A stretch of DNA of 26,085 nucleotides from a virus, in the IMG/VR virus record IMGVR_UViG_3300047480_000273, positions 1-26,085 of that record; one strand, given 5' to 3'. Within the stretch, counting starts at the first letter, position 1. Every line of letters starts with the position of its first letter. The position numbers and the translations under genes were made by a program. A model generated the notes under the pieces. That model did not search any database. It was given only the letters and a program-made list of their open reading frames with translations, and was not told where the DNA came from. Below, one piece after another: positions 7,202 through 12,918 of the stretch.

Positions 7202-7506
7202 GTAAGATGAAAGATGTTATGATGCATCCTTGGGGTTATGGTATTGATGTGCGAGTTTACTTTGATGGTGTTAAAGATTGTATGTATCATACTGCGTATT
7301 TGCAGTGTGATGTTACACATAACATGCTGAAGAGATTAATAAACATAGCAGGTCAGGATCATCCGGAGGGTGTACCAAGTAAACAACCAATTAAAGCAGA
7401 GTTATATATCTATAGAATGTATGGTAAGAATAAAGAGTACCAACAGTTTGATAGAGTAATAACTATGCTAGAGAAACAATGTAAAGAAGTATGGTGTTAT
7501 GAGTAA
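7198..7506 (+). CDS. Hypothetical protein
   Basis: 102 residues with alternating strands and helices (GYGIDVRVYFDGVKDCMYHTAYLQ..., then HNMLKRLINIAGQ). It overlaps the start of the SF2 helicase by eight bases. No catalytic motif. Its tight coupling suggests it is made together with the helicase. Confidence 0.65.
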   Translation: MSKMKDVMMHPWGYGIDVRVYFDGVKDCMYHTAYLQCDVTHNMLKRLINIAGQDHPEGVPSKQPIKAELYIYRMYGKNKEYQQFDRVITMLEKQCKEVWCYE

Positions 7507-8593
7507 ATCAAAGCAAGAAGTGCAAGATGAAGCACTTGAGATACTACAGGATTATAATCGCGCAACTGCTGCGGTTAGTATGGGTGTAGGTAAGACTTTA
7601 ATTGGTCTTAGACATATGGAGCAGAACTTTAAATCAGGAAGAAAGTTTCTTGTTGTAGCTCCAAAGTTAGCAATTTTAAAGTCATGGCAAGATGAAGCGC
7701 ACAAGTTTAATCTTGAGTATCTACTTGATCACATTGACTTTACTACCTACTTGTCTTTGACTAAACAGCATTTGAATTATTACATGGTGTATTTAGATGA
7801 GTGTCACAACTTGTTATATACCCATGAACCTTGGTTATCACAATACAAAGGTAGAATACTAGGTTTAACTGGTACTGCTCCTAAAGTAAAGAAATCAGAG
7901 AAGGGTGTTATGGTCACTAAGTATTGTCCCGTAGTGTATGAATACATTACAGATCATGCTGTTGAAGATGGTATCCTTAATGATTATAGTATAGTTGTGC
8001 ACTTGCTGAGTCTTGATGCTCGTAAGAACTATATGAAGAAAACCAAGAGTGGTAAACAGTTTCCGTCAAGTGAGTTGTCCGATTATAACTATTGGTCAGA
8101 ACGATTACTGAATTGTAACTATGGTAAGGAAGAACAGATATTACGAGTGATGCGTATGAAAGCGCTTATGAGTTATCCTAGTAAGACCAAGTATGCTACT
8201 GATTTGTTCAAGTCTATTACAGATAAGTGTATCTTATTTGCTAATACACAAGAACAAGCGGATAGTATGTGTACCCATAGCTATCACAGTAAGAATCCGA
8301 ATTCTGAACAGAATCTACAAGATTTTAAGAATGGTAATATCGATAAACTTTCTTGTGTATTGCAATTGAACGAGGGTGTTAATATCCCAGATCTAAAACA
8401 AGGTATTATAATGCATGCATATGGTAATGAACGAAAGAGTACTCAGCGTATTGGTCGTTTGTTACGTTTGAATCCTAATCAAAAGTCTACAGTGCACATA
8501 TTGTGTTACGAAGATAGTGTTGATTATACATGGGTGTGTAAAGCATTAGAAGACTTTGATCAATCAAAAATCAAATACGTTAAGAAATCATGA
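7499..8593 (+). CDS. SF2 DNA/RNA helicase (DEAD/DEAH-type fold)
   Basis: 364 residues, a compact two-lobe helicase. Motif I/Walker A is M-G-V-G-K-T (28-33), motif Ia near 51-56 (LVVAPK), motif II D-E-C-H (100-103), motif III T-G-T-A-P (124-128), and motif VI Q-R-I-G-R-L-L-R (316-323). It should couple ATP hydrolysis to nucleic-acid remodelling. It is shorter than most SNF2/UvsW-type phage helicases and has few added domains. Similar SF2 helicases occur in crAss-like phage replication regions. It overlaps both neighbours, so it is embedded in the operon. Confidence 0.88.
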   Translation: MSKSKQEVQDEALEILQDYNRATAAVSMGVGKTLIGLRHMEQNFKSGRKFLVVAPKLAILKSWQDEAHKFNLEYLLDHIDFTTYLSLTKQHLNYYMVYLDECHNLLYTHEPWLSQYKGRILGLTGTAPKVKKSEKGVMVTKYCPVVYEYITDHAVEDGILNDYSIVVHLLSLDARKNYMKKTKSGKQFPSSELSDYNYWSERLLNCNYGKEEQILRVMRMKALMSYPSKTKYATDLFKSITDKCILFANTQEQADSMCTHSYHSKNPNSEQNLQDFKNGNIDKLSCVLQLNEGVNIPDLKQGIIMHAYGNERKSTQRIGRLLRLNPNQKSTVHILCYEDSVDYTWVCKALEDFDQSKIKYVKKS

Positions 8594-8835
8594 GTAATTT
8601 ACCTCCTGGATCTGCAAATGATCCACTAGCACCATGGAATCAAAAGTCTAAACTTTGTAGATACTGTGATTCAGAAGAACTACGAGACGTGCTCTATAAA
8701 CAAGTAGAACTTGACGAAGAATGTGAAGATGACTGTATAGAAGAAGAAGTAGAATACAGATTATCTATGGCACCTTTATGTAAAGACTGCGCAAAAGAAG
8801 AATACTATGACTACGATGACGATGACGACTACTGA
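8590..8835 (+). CDS. Small zinc-ribbon-like protein
   Basis: 81 residues. It opens with N-L-P-P-G (3-7), a sequence common at the start of small phage zinc proteins. Two C-x2-C pairs (C23/C26 and C64/C67) could bind one zinc ion, with another C-x4-C (C45/C50... acidic) between them. The C-terminus is a run of Asp and Tyr. Probably a zinc-stabilised adaptor; function unknown. It overlaps the helicase end and the start of the ClpS-like gene. Confidence 0.7.
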   Translation: MSNLPPGSANDPLAPWNQKSKLCRYCDSEELRDVLYKQVELDEECEDDCIEEEVEYRLSMAPLCKDCAKEEYYDYDDDDDY

Positions 8836-9094
8836 AACAGAAGTAGAAGAGAAAGTTGAAGTAAACCAAGATGAAGAGAGTAAGATTATTCTCTATAATG
8901 ATCACGTGAACTCTTTTGAGCACGTGATCATGTGTCTTGTTGCATTTTGTGATCATGGATTCCAACAAGCTGAACAGTGTGCTACTATAGTACACTATAA
9001 AGGTAAATGTGCTGTAAAGCATGGGAGTAAGGAAGATATGATTGAACGTGCAAAGAGATTATCTGAAGAACAATTAACTGTAGAAGTATTATGA
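8807..9094 (+). CDS. clpS: ClpS-like ATP-dependent protease adaptor
   Basis: 95 residues. After an acidic, Thr-rich N-terminal extension (1-24), residues 26-95 match the ClpS core: I-I-L-Y-N-D-H-V-N-S-F-E-H-V (27-40), a helix with Q-A-E-Q-C (54-58), V-H-Y-K-G-K (62-67), then the C-terminal helix and strand. ClpS delivers N-degron substrates to ClpAP/ClpCP. N31, D32 and H63 match residues that contact the substrate's N-terminus in cellular ClpS; the second Asp of the usual N-D-D is His here. Several ATGs (8807, 8816, 8822) could start it, all overlapping the upstream gene. A phage copy could redirect host proteolysis. Confidence 0.85.
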   Translation: MTTMTMTTTETEVEEKVEVNQDEESKIILYNDHVNSFEHVIMCLVAFCDHGFQQAEQCATIVHYKGKCAVKHGSKEDMIERAKRLSEEQLTVEVL

Positions 9095-9372
9095 AAAAGA
9101 GTGATGAAATCCTCAAGGATATGATAGACGCTATGTTTATTGCTGCTGGTTATAATCTTACATATGATGATGTGAAAGATGATACTAGTTCCTGGTATGA
9201 TAAATATACCTGGAGTTACACCCAACAGTGTAAATTCAAGCAATGGGCTACCGACTATTTAAAAAGAACCTGTAAGTATAGAACTACGGATGCTGATAAA
9301 CAAGCTTCTTGGTTTTTACTTGGTTACGGGTTACGTGTGAAATTTCCAGAAACAGAAACAGATAACGCTTAA
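9091..9372 (+). CDS. Conserved phage hypothetical protein
   Basis: 93 residues. The pattern M-F-x-A-A-G-Y-x-L-T-Y-D-D-V followed by W-Y, F-K-Q-W and a C-terminal Y-G-L is one I associate with a widespread small phage protein of unknown function. Mostly helical, no metal-binding motif. It overlaps the ClpS-like gene by four bases (ATGA), so the two are probably made together. Confidence 0.7.
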   Translation: MKKSDEILKDMIDAMFIAAGYNLTYDDVKDDTSSWYDKYTWSYTQQCKFKQWATDYLKRTCKYRTTDADKQASWFLLGYGLRVKFPETETDNA

Positions 9373-9376
9373 AATT

Positions 9377-9622
9377 ATGAAAAAGACATTATTATTTATT
9401 ATGCTTGTTGCTAGTATACTAGTAGCTTGTAAGAAAGAAGAAGAAGAACAAAAATGTAACTGTGGTACAGTTGCTAATGACGGTGTAGACAATGGATGCT
9501 ACTGGTTAGAGATCCGCAACAGCTGTTCAGGTAACAAGAAAACTTGGTGCTTTGATCAAGATGTATGGATGAATGCACCTGTAGGTTCTGACTTCTGTGT
9601 AACCAATGAGCCTTCATGGTAA
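9377..9622 (+). CDS. Secreted lipoprotein, cysteine-rich
   Basis: 81 residues. Residues 1-17 form a signal peptide (MKK, then a hydrophobic stretch) ending in the lipobox L-V-A-C with lipidated Cys18, followed by an acidic Lys/Glu spacer. The mature part has six further Cys, including C-N-C-G and a tryptophan-rich C-terminus, so disulphides in the periplasm are likely. Phage lipoproteins often block superinfection or alter the host surface, which is an inference here. The lipobox style is typical of Bacteroidota. Confidence 0.75.
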   Translation: MKKTLLFIMLVASILVACKKEEEEQKCNCGTVANDGVDNGCYWLEIRNSCSGNKKTWCFDQDVWMNAPVGSDFCVTNEPSW

Positions 9623-9925
9623 ATGAGACCTGGTACAAGAGTTATATGTATAGATGATTCTATGAATCCTGATGTTGCGTCATGGCAACCTAGATACTGT
9701 CCTAACTGGGTTAAGTTAGATCAGAAGTATACTATCCGTGAGTTTGATGACAATGACGGTATAGTTGATGGGGTTCTCCTAGAAGAAATAGTTAATCCTA
9801 CACTCTATTTACCTAAGTGGGGTAGAGTTATAGAACCTAGATTTGCTGCATGGAGATTCCGTGAACTTCAAGATGATGAAGTAGAAGAAACTGTTACTAG
9901 TAAAGAAGAAGTTGCAGTGTTGTAA
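9623..9925 (+). CDS. Conserved phage hypothetical protein
   Basis: 100 residues starting directly after the lipoprotein stop. The order G-T-R-V-I-C-I-D-D, P-x-W-V-K-L, Y-T-I-R-E, G-V-L-L-E-E-I-x-N, E-P-R-F-A-A-W-R-F-R-E is that of a small beta-barrel-like protein found in many phages and prophages, function unknown. The last 20 residues are acidic. The GroES-like gene's promoter begins inside its 3' end. Confidence 0.72.
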   Translation: MRPGTRVICIDDSMNPDVASWQPRYCPNWVKLDQKYTIREFDDNDGIVDGVLLEEIVNPTLYLPKWGRVIEPRFAAWRFRELQDDEVEETVTSKEEVAVL

Positions 9926-9941
9926 TTCTTCACTATATTTG
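9912..9941 (+). promoter_or_regulatory. Bacteroidota-type promoter for GroES-like gene
   Basis: TTG at 9912-9914, 19 bases, then TATATTTG at 9934-9941, a full match to the Bacteroidota consensus. Transcription should start near 9948, about 15 bases before the ATG at 9963. Confidence 0.65.
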
Positions 9942-9962
9942 TTTAATAATAAACCAACTACT

Positions 9963-10241
9963 ATGTTTAAAGAACTACGCGGTAAACGCATCTTGGTTGA
10001 GAGACCAGAAAGACCAAAATCTCTTATTGAATTAACTCCTGAAGCTGAACAAGAAGCAGCTATTGAGTTTGTAAAGACACTAAACAAGTTACCTGTTGCT
10101 GCAGTAGGAACTGAAGTTACCAGCATTAAACCTGGTGATTTAGTTTATACCGGTATGGGTATTACCAACTGTGAGGTTATTGAAATAGAAAGCAAACTCT
10201 ATTTCGTAGTACCTGAGCAGATGGTTATCATTGTTTGGTAA
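9963..10241 (+). CDS. GroES-like co-chaperonin (Cpn10) candidate
   Basis: 92 residues from the ATG at 9963, chosen because it follows the promoter and begins M-F-K-E-L-R-G-K-R-I-L-V-E-R, like the first strand of GroES. Residues 15-42 would be the mobile loop/roof region, and 43-92 match the remaining barrel: V-A-A-V-G-T-E-V, I-K-P-G-D-L-V-Y, and a terminal strand F-V-V-P-E-Q-M-V-I-I-V. T4 gp31 is the known phage precedent for a GroES substitute that folds capsid protein with host GroEL. The loop sequence is not obviously GroEL-binding, so this remains a fold-level call. Confidence 0.55.
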   Translation: MFKELRGKRILVERPERPKSLIELTPEAEQEAAIEFVKTLNKLPVAAVGTEVTSIKPGDLVYTGMGITNCEVIEIESKLYFVVPEQMVIIVW

Positions 10242-10246
10242 AAAAC

Positions 10247-10354
10247 GCAGTGCAGATAGCAGACTAGGTAGCTCCTAGTCGCCCCAGTTGAGCAAAAGTC
10301 CAGGTCAGATGCGCATAATCCTGGTGCGCAATAGCACTGGGTTCTGTACTGCAC
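10247..10354 (+). ncRNA. Structured RNA with pseudoknot, novel candidate
   Basis: Five helices can be drawn: P1 GCAGTGCAG (10247-10255) with 10344-10352, one G-U; P2 GACTAGG/CCTAGTC (10262-10268/10274-10280); P3 CCCAGT/ACTGGG (10283-10288/10336-10341); P4 CCAGG/CCTGG (10300-10304/10320-10324); and TGCGCA in the P4 loop (10310-10315) with TGCGCA just after P4 (10325-10330), a pseudoknot. The result is a closed three-way junction. A short T-run follows. It lies five bases after the GroES-like stop. I do not match it to a known riboswitch or ribozyme. Confidence 0.7.
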
Positions 10355-10396
10355 ATTTTTAAAGCATTTTACTGAACAGATTAAAAACTAAAAATT

Positions 10397-10603
10397 ATGA
10401 AAAACTTTTTTAAGACAATTATCCTGTTTACCATCATGTCGGTATTAGAATTCATAGCAGTATGAGGAGCTATTACTTATAATAGTGAAACTGAGTTTGG
10501 TTGGAAACTATGGGGTGCTGCTTTATTTTATGGTATTGCTGCATTACCTTCAGCGATATTCTGGAGAAAACAAATTATGTATGTAATAGATTTGGAGGAC
10601 TAA
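10397..10603 (+). pseudogene. Two-pass membrane protein frame with in-frame TGA
   Basis: From the ATG at 10397 the frame reads 22 residues (a hydrophobic segment ending in EFIAV), meets TGA at 10463-10465, then continues open for 45 codons with a second membrane segment (GWKLWGAALFYGIAALPSAIFW) to TAA at 10601. A TGA in place of TGG would restore a 68-residue protein. TGA is used as an ordinary stop by many neighbours, so recoding is unlikely genome-wide. A nonsense mutation, sequencing error or local readthrough fits better. Confidence 0.5.
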
Positions 10604-10605
10604 CT

Positions 10606-10962
10606 ATGAAACCGTTTAATTTAGAAAAAGCATTAGCAGGAGAACCTGTTGTAACCAGAATTGGAGAGGAGGTTACTCAATTACATTTGTTTAATGCATC
10701 AATTACTGATTACCCTTTAGTGGGTGTTTTAAAAGATCAAATAATACATTGGTGTAAAAATGGTAAAGCGTATACTACTGGTGGTAACTCTCATTTAGAC
10801 CTATTCATGGCTCCAAAAGTTATTGAAGGGTGGGTTAATGTATATCAAGAAGGGGATTGTATATGGTTAGGAAGTTGTCACGAATCTGAAAAAGCAGCAA
10901 AAGATACGATTGCAAAAGATGGTACATACATCAAAACAATTAAAATCACTAACGAGGTATGA
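10606..10962 (+). CDS. Hypothetical protein of Bacteroidota phage type
   Basis: 118 residues. The ATG at 10606 is preceded by a GGAGG Shine-Dalgarno-like site (10593-10597), so I prefer it over in-frame upstream ATG codons at 10501 and 10510. The C-terminal half (IEGWVNVYQEGD..WLG..HESEKAAKD..KTIKI) resembles a small family frequent in Flavobacteriia phages, function unknown. It overlaps the next gene by four bases. The stronger ribosome-binding site differs from genes to the left. Confidence 0.7.
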   Translation: MKPFNLEKALAGEPVVTRIGEEVTQLHLFNASITDYPLVGVLKDQIIHWCKNGKAYTTGGNSHLDLFMAPKVIEGWVNVYQEGDCIWLGSCHESEKAAKDTIAKDGTYIKTIKITNEV

Positions 10963-11477
10963 AACAATCAGCAGTAGAATGGTTAGTAAGCCAAATTTGG
11001 AAAAATGAACCACTCGAACATGAACAAAAAGTTATTGAACAAGCTTTCTTAATAGAAAAAAAGCAACTCGGAAAAACATGTGATTGTGTAGTGGATTTTA
11101 GTAATCCAAACCATCATAAAATTATTTCAGCTCCAACACAAACGCCAATACTTGATAATCTTAAAAAACATCTTGATTCTATTACATCTGAAGAGTTTAA
11201 TAGGGAGATAGATGATATTATTAAAAATGATGAATCAACCATGTTAGTATGCGATGATTGCGGTATGGAGGAATGTGACTGTGGTTTAACTGATGATGAA
11301 TTAATCATAAAAGATAAGCATAGTAATATACTAAAATTTGCAGAATGGTTTAAGTCATCTGATTGGGATTGCTTTGACAGTACAGACGGAAGTAATGTTT
11401 ATGCTAACACTCTTATAACAGACAATCTTCTTACAATAGAAGAGATTTATGAACTTTACTTAAAAGAAACAGAATGA
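10959..11477 (+). CDS. Mosaic hypothetical protein
   Basis: 172 residues. The first 30 residues (SAVEWLVSQIW...EQAFLIEKKQ) resemble the start of the unrelated-length protein at 15607 (SSIDWVVEKLEN...). The middle has T-P-I-L-D-N-L-K-K-H-L-D, and residues 95-110 have C-D-D-C-G-M-E-E-C-D-C-G, a possible zinc site. The C-terminal part is acidic and helical. This shuffling of short modules is characteristic of accessory genes in Bacteroidota phages. Function unknown. Confidence 0.68.
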   Translation: MKQSAVEWLVSQIWKNEPLEHEQKVIEQAFLIEKKQLGKTCDCVVDFSNPNHHKIISAPTQTPILDNLKKHLDSITSEEFNREIDDIIKNDESTMLVCDDCGMEECDCGLTDDELIIKDKHSNILKFAEWFKSSDWDCFDSTDGSNVYANTLITDNLLTIEEIYELYLKETE

Positions 11478-11638
11478 AACAACACATTAAAGCACTATTA
11501 GCAACACTAGGAGCAATAGCAGTAGTAGCTGTATGGTGCTGGTTAATTATAACTTACCCACTTACTTTAACTTTTGTTTGTTTAGCTGCTTTATTAACAC
11601 TAGTTTATGTAGGATTTTATGCACATTTTAAACAATGA
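11474..11638 (+). CDS. Small two-pass membrane protein (54 aa)
   Basis: 54 residues: a short basic N-terminus (MKQHIK), then two hydrophobic segments (about 7-27 and 29-49) separated by a short turn. It overlaps the upstream gene by four bases (ATGA), so it is translationally coupled to it. This layout is seen in holin-like and other small phage membrane proteins, but nothing identifies its role. It is the last protein gene before the RNA-rich region. Confidence 0.6.
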   Translation: MKQHIKALLATLGAIAVVAVWCWLIITYPLTLTFVCLAALLTLVYVGFYAHFKQ

Positions 11639-11877
11639 GATAGTAATTAAAATTGAACCTCCAAGCCTCTTAACAATGCACACTATGGAGAGTACCTTGC
11701 AGGTGTGATATCCACTATTGCAAGTAGCTAACACCAAGCTAAAGTCGGGTGTATGTGTTGTTCCCTTGAGAAATGATGAAGAATGTAAGGTAACTACTAG
11801 AGCTTGGTTTGCCCAGTCAGTGTTAGACACCACGAAACACAAGTTACACAACACAGAGGACTTCTCATCCTCAAATT
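11639..11877. other. Structured gene-free stretch upstream of tRNA-like array
   Basis: No protein gene is supported. CTTGCA (11696-11701) pairs with TGCAAG (11719-11724). A long composite helix is formed by CTAACAC (11728-11734) with GTGTTAG (11820-11826), and just inside, CAAGCT (11735-11740) with AGCTTG (11801-11806). It could be a separate RNA or the 5' part of the transcript carrying the tRNA-like elements that follow. Confidence 0.45.
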
Positions 11878-11964
11878 GGGGCACAGAATAGAAAACGTGG
11901 TAGGGTTACCTATAATTAGGATTTAGTTGCCTAAGCCCTCTTGGTTCGACTCCAAGGTGCTCCA
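11878..11964 (+). tRNA. tRNA-like element A, abnormal D and anticodon arms
   Basis: Acceptor GGGGCAC (11878-11884) pairs with GTGCTCC (11957-11963, one G-U). The T arm is canonical: CTTGG-TTCGACT-CCAAG (11940-11956). A putative anticodon stem TTAGG/CCTAA (11916-11920/11930-11934) encloses nine bases instead of seven, with a normal five-base variable region. The stretch between acceptor and this stem is about 11 bases too long and has no standard D arm. CAA follows the discriminator A, so CCA is not encoded. It could be a degraded tRNA or a tRNA mimic. Confidence 0.45.
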
Positions 11965-11969
11965 CAAAT

Positions 11970-12106
11970 AGTCAGGTGGCGGAATAAAGACGCTAAGGGG
12001 GTAAGATAGATAACACATAAGAGGATTACCTAAGGTATAAGCAGGACCACCTGTTATAGCCTTTCCAGTGAGTGTTATCGTACAGGGTTATAACCTGTCC
12101 TGACTA
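11970..12106 (+). tRNA. tRNA-like element B with long extra arm, no anticodon arm
   Basis: Acceptor AGTCAGG (11970-11976) pairs perfectly with CCTGACT (12099-12105). D stem GCG/CGC (11979-11981/11991-11993) in a Leu/Ser-like TGGCGGAA context. T stem ACAGG/CCTGT (12082-12086/12094-12098) abuts the acceptor as in tRNA, but the loop is GTTATAA, lacking the TTCRA signature. In place of an anticodon arm there is GATAACAC/GTGTTATC (12009-12016/12072-12079) enclosing a further bulged hairpin (12034-12060). Total 137 bases. The layout recalls tmRNA, in which a long helix replaces the anticodon arm, but no tag frame is evident. Confidence 0.4.
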
Positions 12107-12259
12107 CAAAAGTTAATCGTGACAAAGGTTAACTTCACCGATGCTCCAACATCGACTCTGCCTACCAAGAGTATAAAACGGGTGGTATTGGTCTCTGAAT
12201 AATAGGGAACACGGCTCACTGCAAGGTAAGTAATGACACCTCGGAAAGACGAGGAACAT
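12107..12259. other. Gene-free spacer with hairpins between tRNA-like elements
   Basis: Contains AAGTTAA/TTAACTT (12110-12116/12128-12134), CGATG-CTCCAA-CATCG (12139-12154) and other short stems, then the GAAAGA-loop hairpin described separately. No protein gene and no group I or II intron core was seen. Confidence 0.4.
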
Positions 12260-12261
12260 AG
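12234..12261 (+). repeat. Recurring GAAAGA-loop hairpin module, copy 1
   Basis: TGACA, then CCTCG-GAAAGA-CGAGG (12239-12254), then AACATAG leading directly into tRNA-like element C. The same arrangement with a different but compensating stem occurs at 12891-12918 before element D. Confidence 0.65.
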
Positions 12262-12330
12262 TCAGGTGGTGTAAGTGGAAACACCCTATGGAAAACGCGG
12301 GAGATACAGGTTCGAATCCTGTCCTCGACT
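12260..12330 (+). tRNA. tRNA-like element C, interrupted at 3' end by HNH insertion
   Basis: Acceptor 5' strand AGTCAGG (12260-12266), D arm GTGT/ACAC with loop AAGTGGAA containing GG (12269-12284), T arm ACAGG-TTCGAAT-CCTGT (12306-12322). The 3' strand here is CCTCGACT, one inserted C away from the perfect complement CCTGACT, which reappears at 12838-12844 after the HNH gene. Between D and T arms, 12286-12305 does not form a 5 bp stem with a 7 base loop. Either the tRNA was disrupted by an insertion or it is a mimic without an anticodon. Confidence 0.45.
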
Positions 12331-12336
12331 GAGCAA
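12316..12336 (+). repeat. Direct repeat, left copy (tRNA 3' end)
   Basis: This 21-base segment and 12831-12848 are the same sequence apart from three extra bases in the left copy. They flank the HNH gene and its promoter like a target duplication. Confidence 0.65.
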
Positions 12337-12341
12337 GATGT

Positions 12342-12369
12342 ATGAGGGAAATAGAAATATTTCCTTCAT
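12342..12369 (+). terminator. Hairpin upstream of HNH promoter
   Basis: ATGAGGGAAAT (12342-12352) pairs with ATTTCCTTCAT (12359-12369), eleven pairs with one G-U, loop AGAAAT. It separates tRNA-like element C from the HNH promoter and could end or process the upstream RNA. No T-run follows at once. Confidence 0.45.
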
Positions 12370-12372
12370 CTC

Positions 12373-12403
12373 TTGACTTTTAATAAAAAGGTTCGTATAT
12401 TTG
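12373..12403 (+). promoter_or_regulatory. Bacteroidota-type promoter for HNH gene
   Basis: TTG at 12373-12375, 20 bases, TATATTTG at 12396-12403. The start codon at 12424 lies about 14 bases past the expected transcription start. The nuclease therefore has its own promoter within the inserted segment. Confidence 0.65.
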
Positions 12404-12423
12404 TGACTACAAAATATGAGTAT

Positions 12424-12831
12424 ATGGAAAGGTTTTTTGATAAAGTAGATAAAACTGATACTTGTTGGTTATGGACAGCAGGATTAAGAGGTAAGACAGG
12501 ATATGGTGCATTTAAACTTAATGGTAAAGTTGTAGATGCACATCGTATATCTTATGAATTACATAATGGTGTAATTCCTAATGGAATGTATGTATGTCAC
12601 ACTTGTGATAATAGAAAATGCGTAAATCCTAATCATTTATTTTTAGGAACAGCTAAAGATAACCATCAAGATGCTGTTACAAAAGGAAGAATTATAAATG
12701 GAAGTAACGGTGATAAATTAAAAAAACACCCAAGCAGAGGCGCATATCTTAGAGGGTGTAGATGTAAAGAATGTAAAGCTATCAATAACATGATGGTTAA
12801 AAGATATAGGGAAGGATTAAAAAAGAAGTAA
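12424..12831 (+). CDS. HNH homing endonuclease
   Basis: 135 residues from the ATG at 12424, which gives the typical family start [18 protein letters not shown]. The HNH core spans 39-75: A-H-R (39-41), V-C-H-T-C-D-N (57-63), [11 protein letters not shown] (66-76). Residues 112-117 form C-x-C-x2-C in a basic C-terminus that probably contacts DNA. Such freestanding HNH nucleases cut a site lacking the gene and spread by repair copying. It lies between two copies of a tRNA 3' end, its stop codon touching the right copy. Upstream in-frame TTG at 12373 overlaps the promoter and is rejected. Confidence 0.88.
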   Translation: MERFFDKVDKTDTCWLWTAGLRGKTGYGAFKLNGKVVDAHRISYELHNGVIPNGMYVCHTCDNRKCVNPNHLFLGTAKDNHQDAVTKGRIINGSNGDKLKKHPSRGAYLRGCRCKECKAINNMMVKRYREGLKKK

Positions 12832-12848
12832 TCCTGTCCTGACTGCAA
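12831..12848 (+). repeat. Direct repeat, right copy (tRNA 3' end)
   Basis: Begins in the HNH stop codon. It contains CCTGT-CCTGACT, the exact 3' T-stem and acceptor strands for element C, followed by G and CAA as after a tRNA. It restores the pairing that the left copy lacks. Confidence 0.65.
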
Positions 12849-12871
12849 CCCACTCATGAGGGAAGATTGAG

Positions 12872-12918
12872 TGACGTTGGAAAAGACAACTGACAGCTTG
12901 GAAAGACAAGCAACATAG
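12872..12918 (+). repeat. Tandem GAAAGA-loop hairpins, copies 2 and 3
   Basis: TGAC-GTTG-GAAAAGA-CAAC (12872-12890) is followed by TGACA-GCTTG-GAAAGA-CAAGC-AACATAG (12891-12918), the latter leading into tRNA-like element D exactly as copy 1 leads into C. Stems differ in sequence but keep pairing. Confidence 0.65.

Noticed and set aside
10501-10605. N-terminal extension of the gene at 10606
   Set aside because: The upstream frame overlaps the membrane-protein frame at 10397-10603, has a cysteine-rich unlikely sequence, and a clear GGAGG site supports the ATG at 10606.
11600-11884. Minus-strand frame of 94 codons upstream of the tRNA-like array
   Set aside because: It lies across a region of conserved inverted repeats, overlaps a plus-strand gene, has no promoter or leader, and its product shows no domain; the RNA structure explains the sequence better.
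11639-12423. Group I or group II self-splicing intron
   Set aside because: The HNH gene and structured RNA prompted a search for P7/S-region or domain V-like sequences; none was found, and the direct repeats suggest an insertion instead, though splicing is not excluded.
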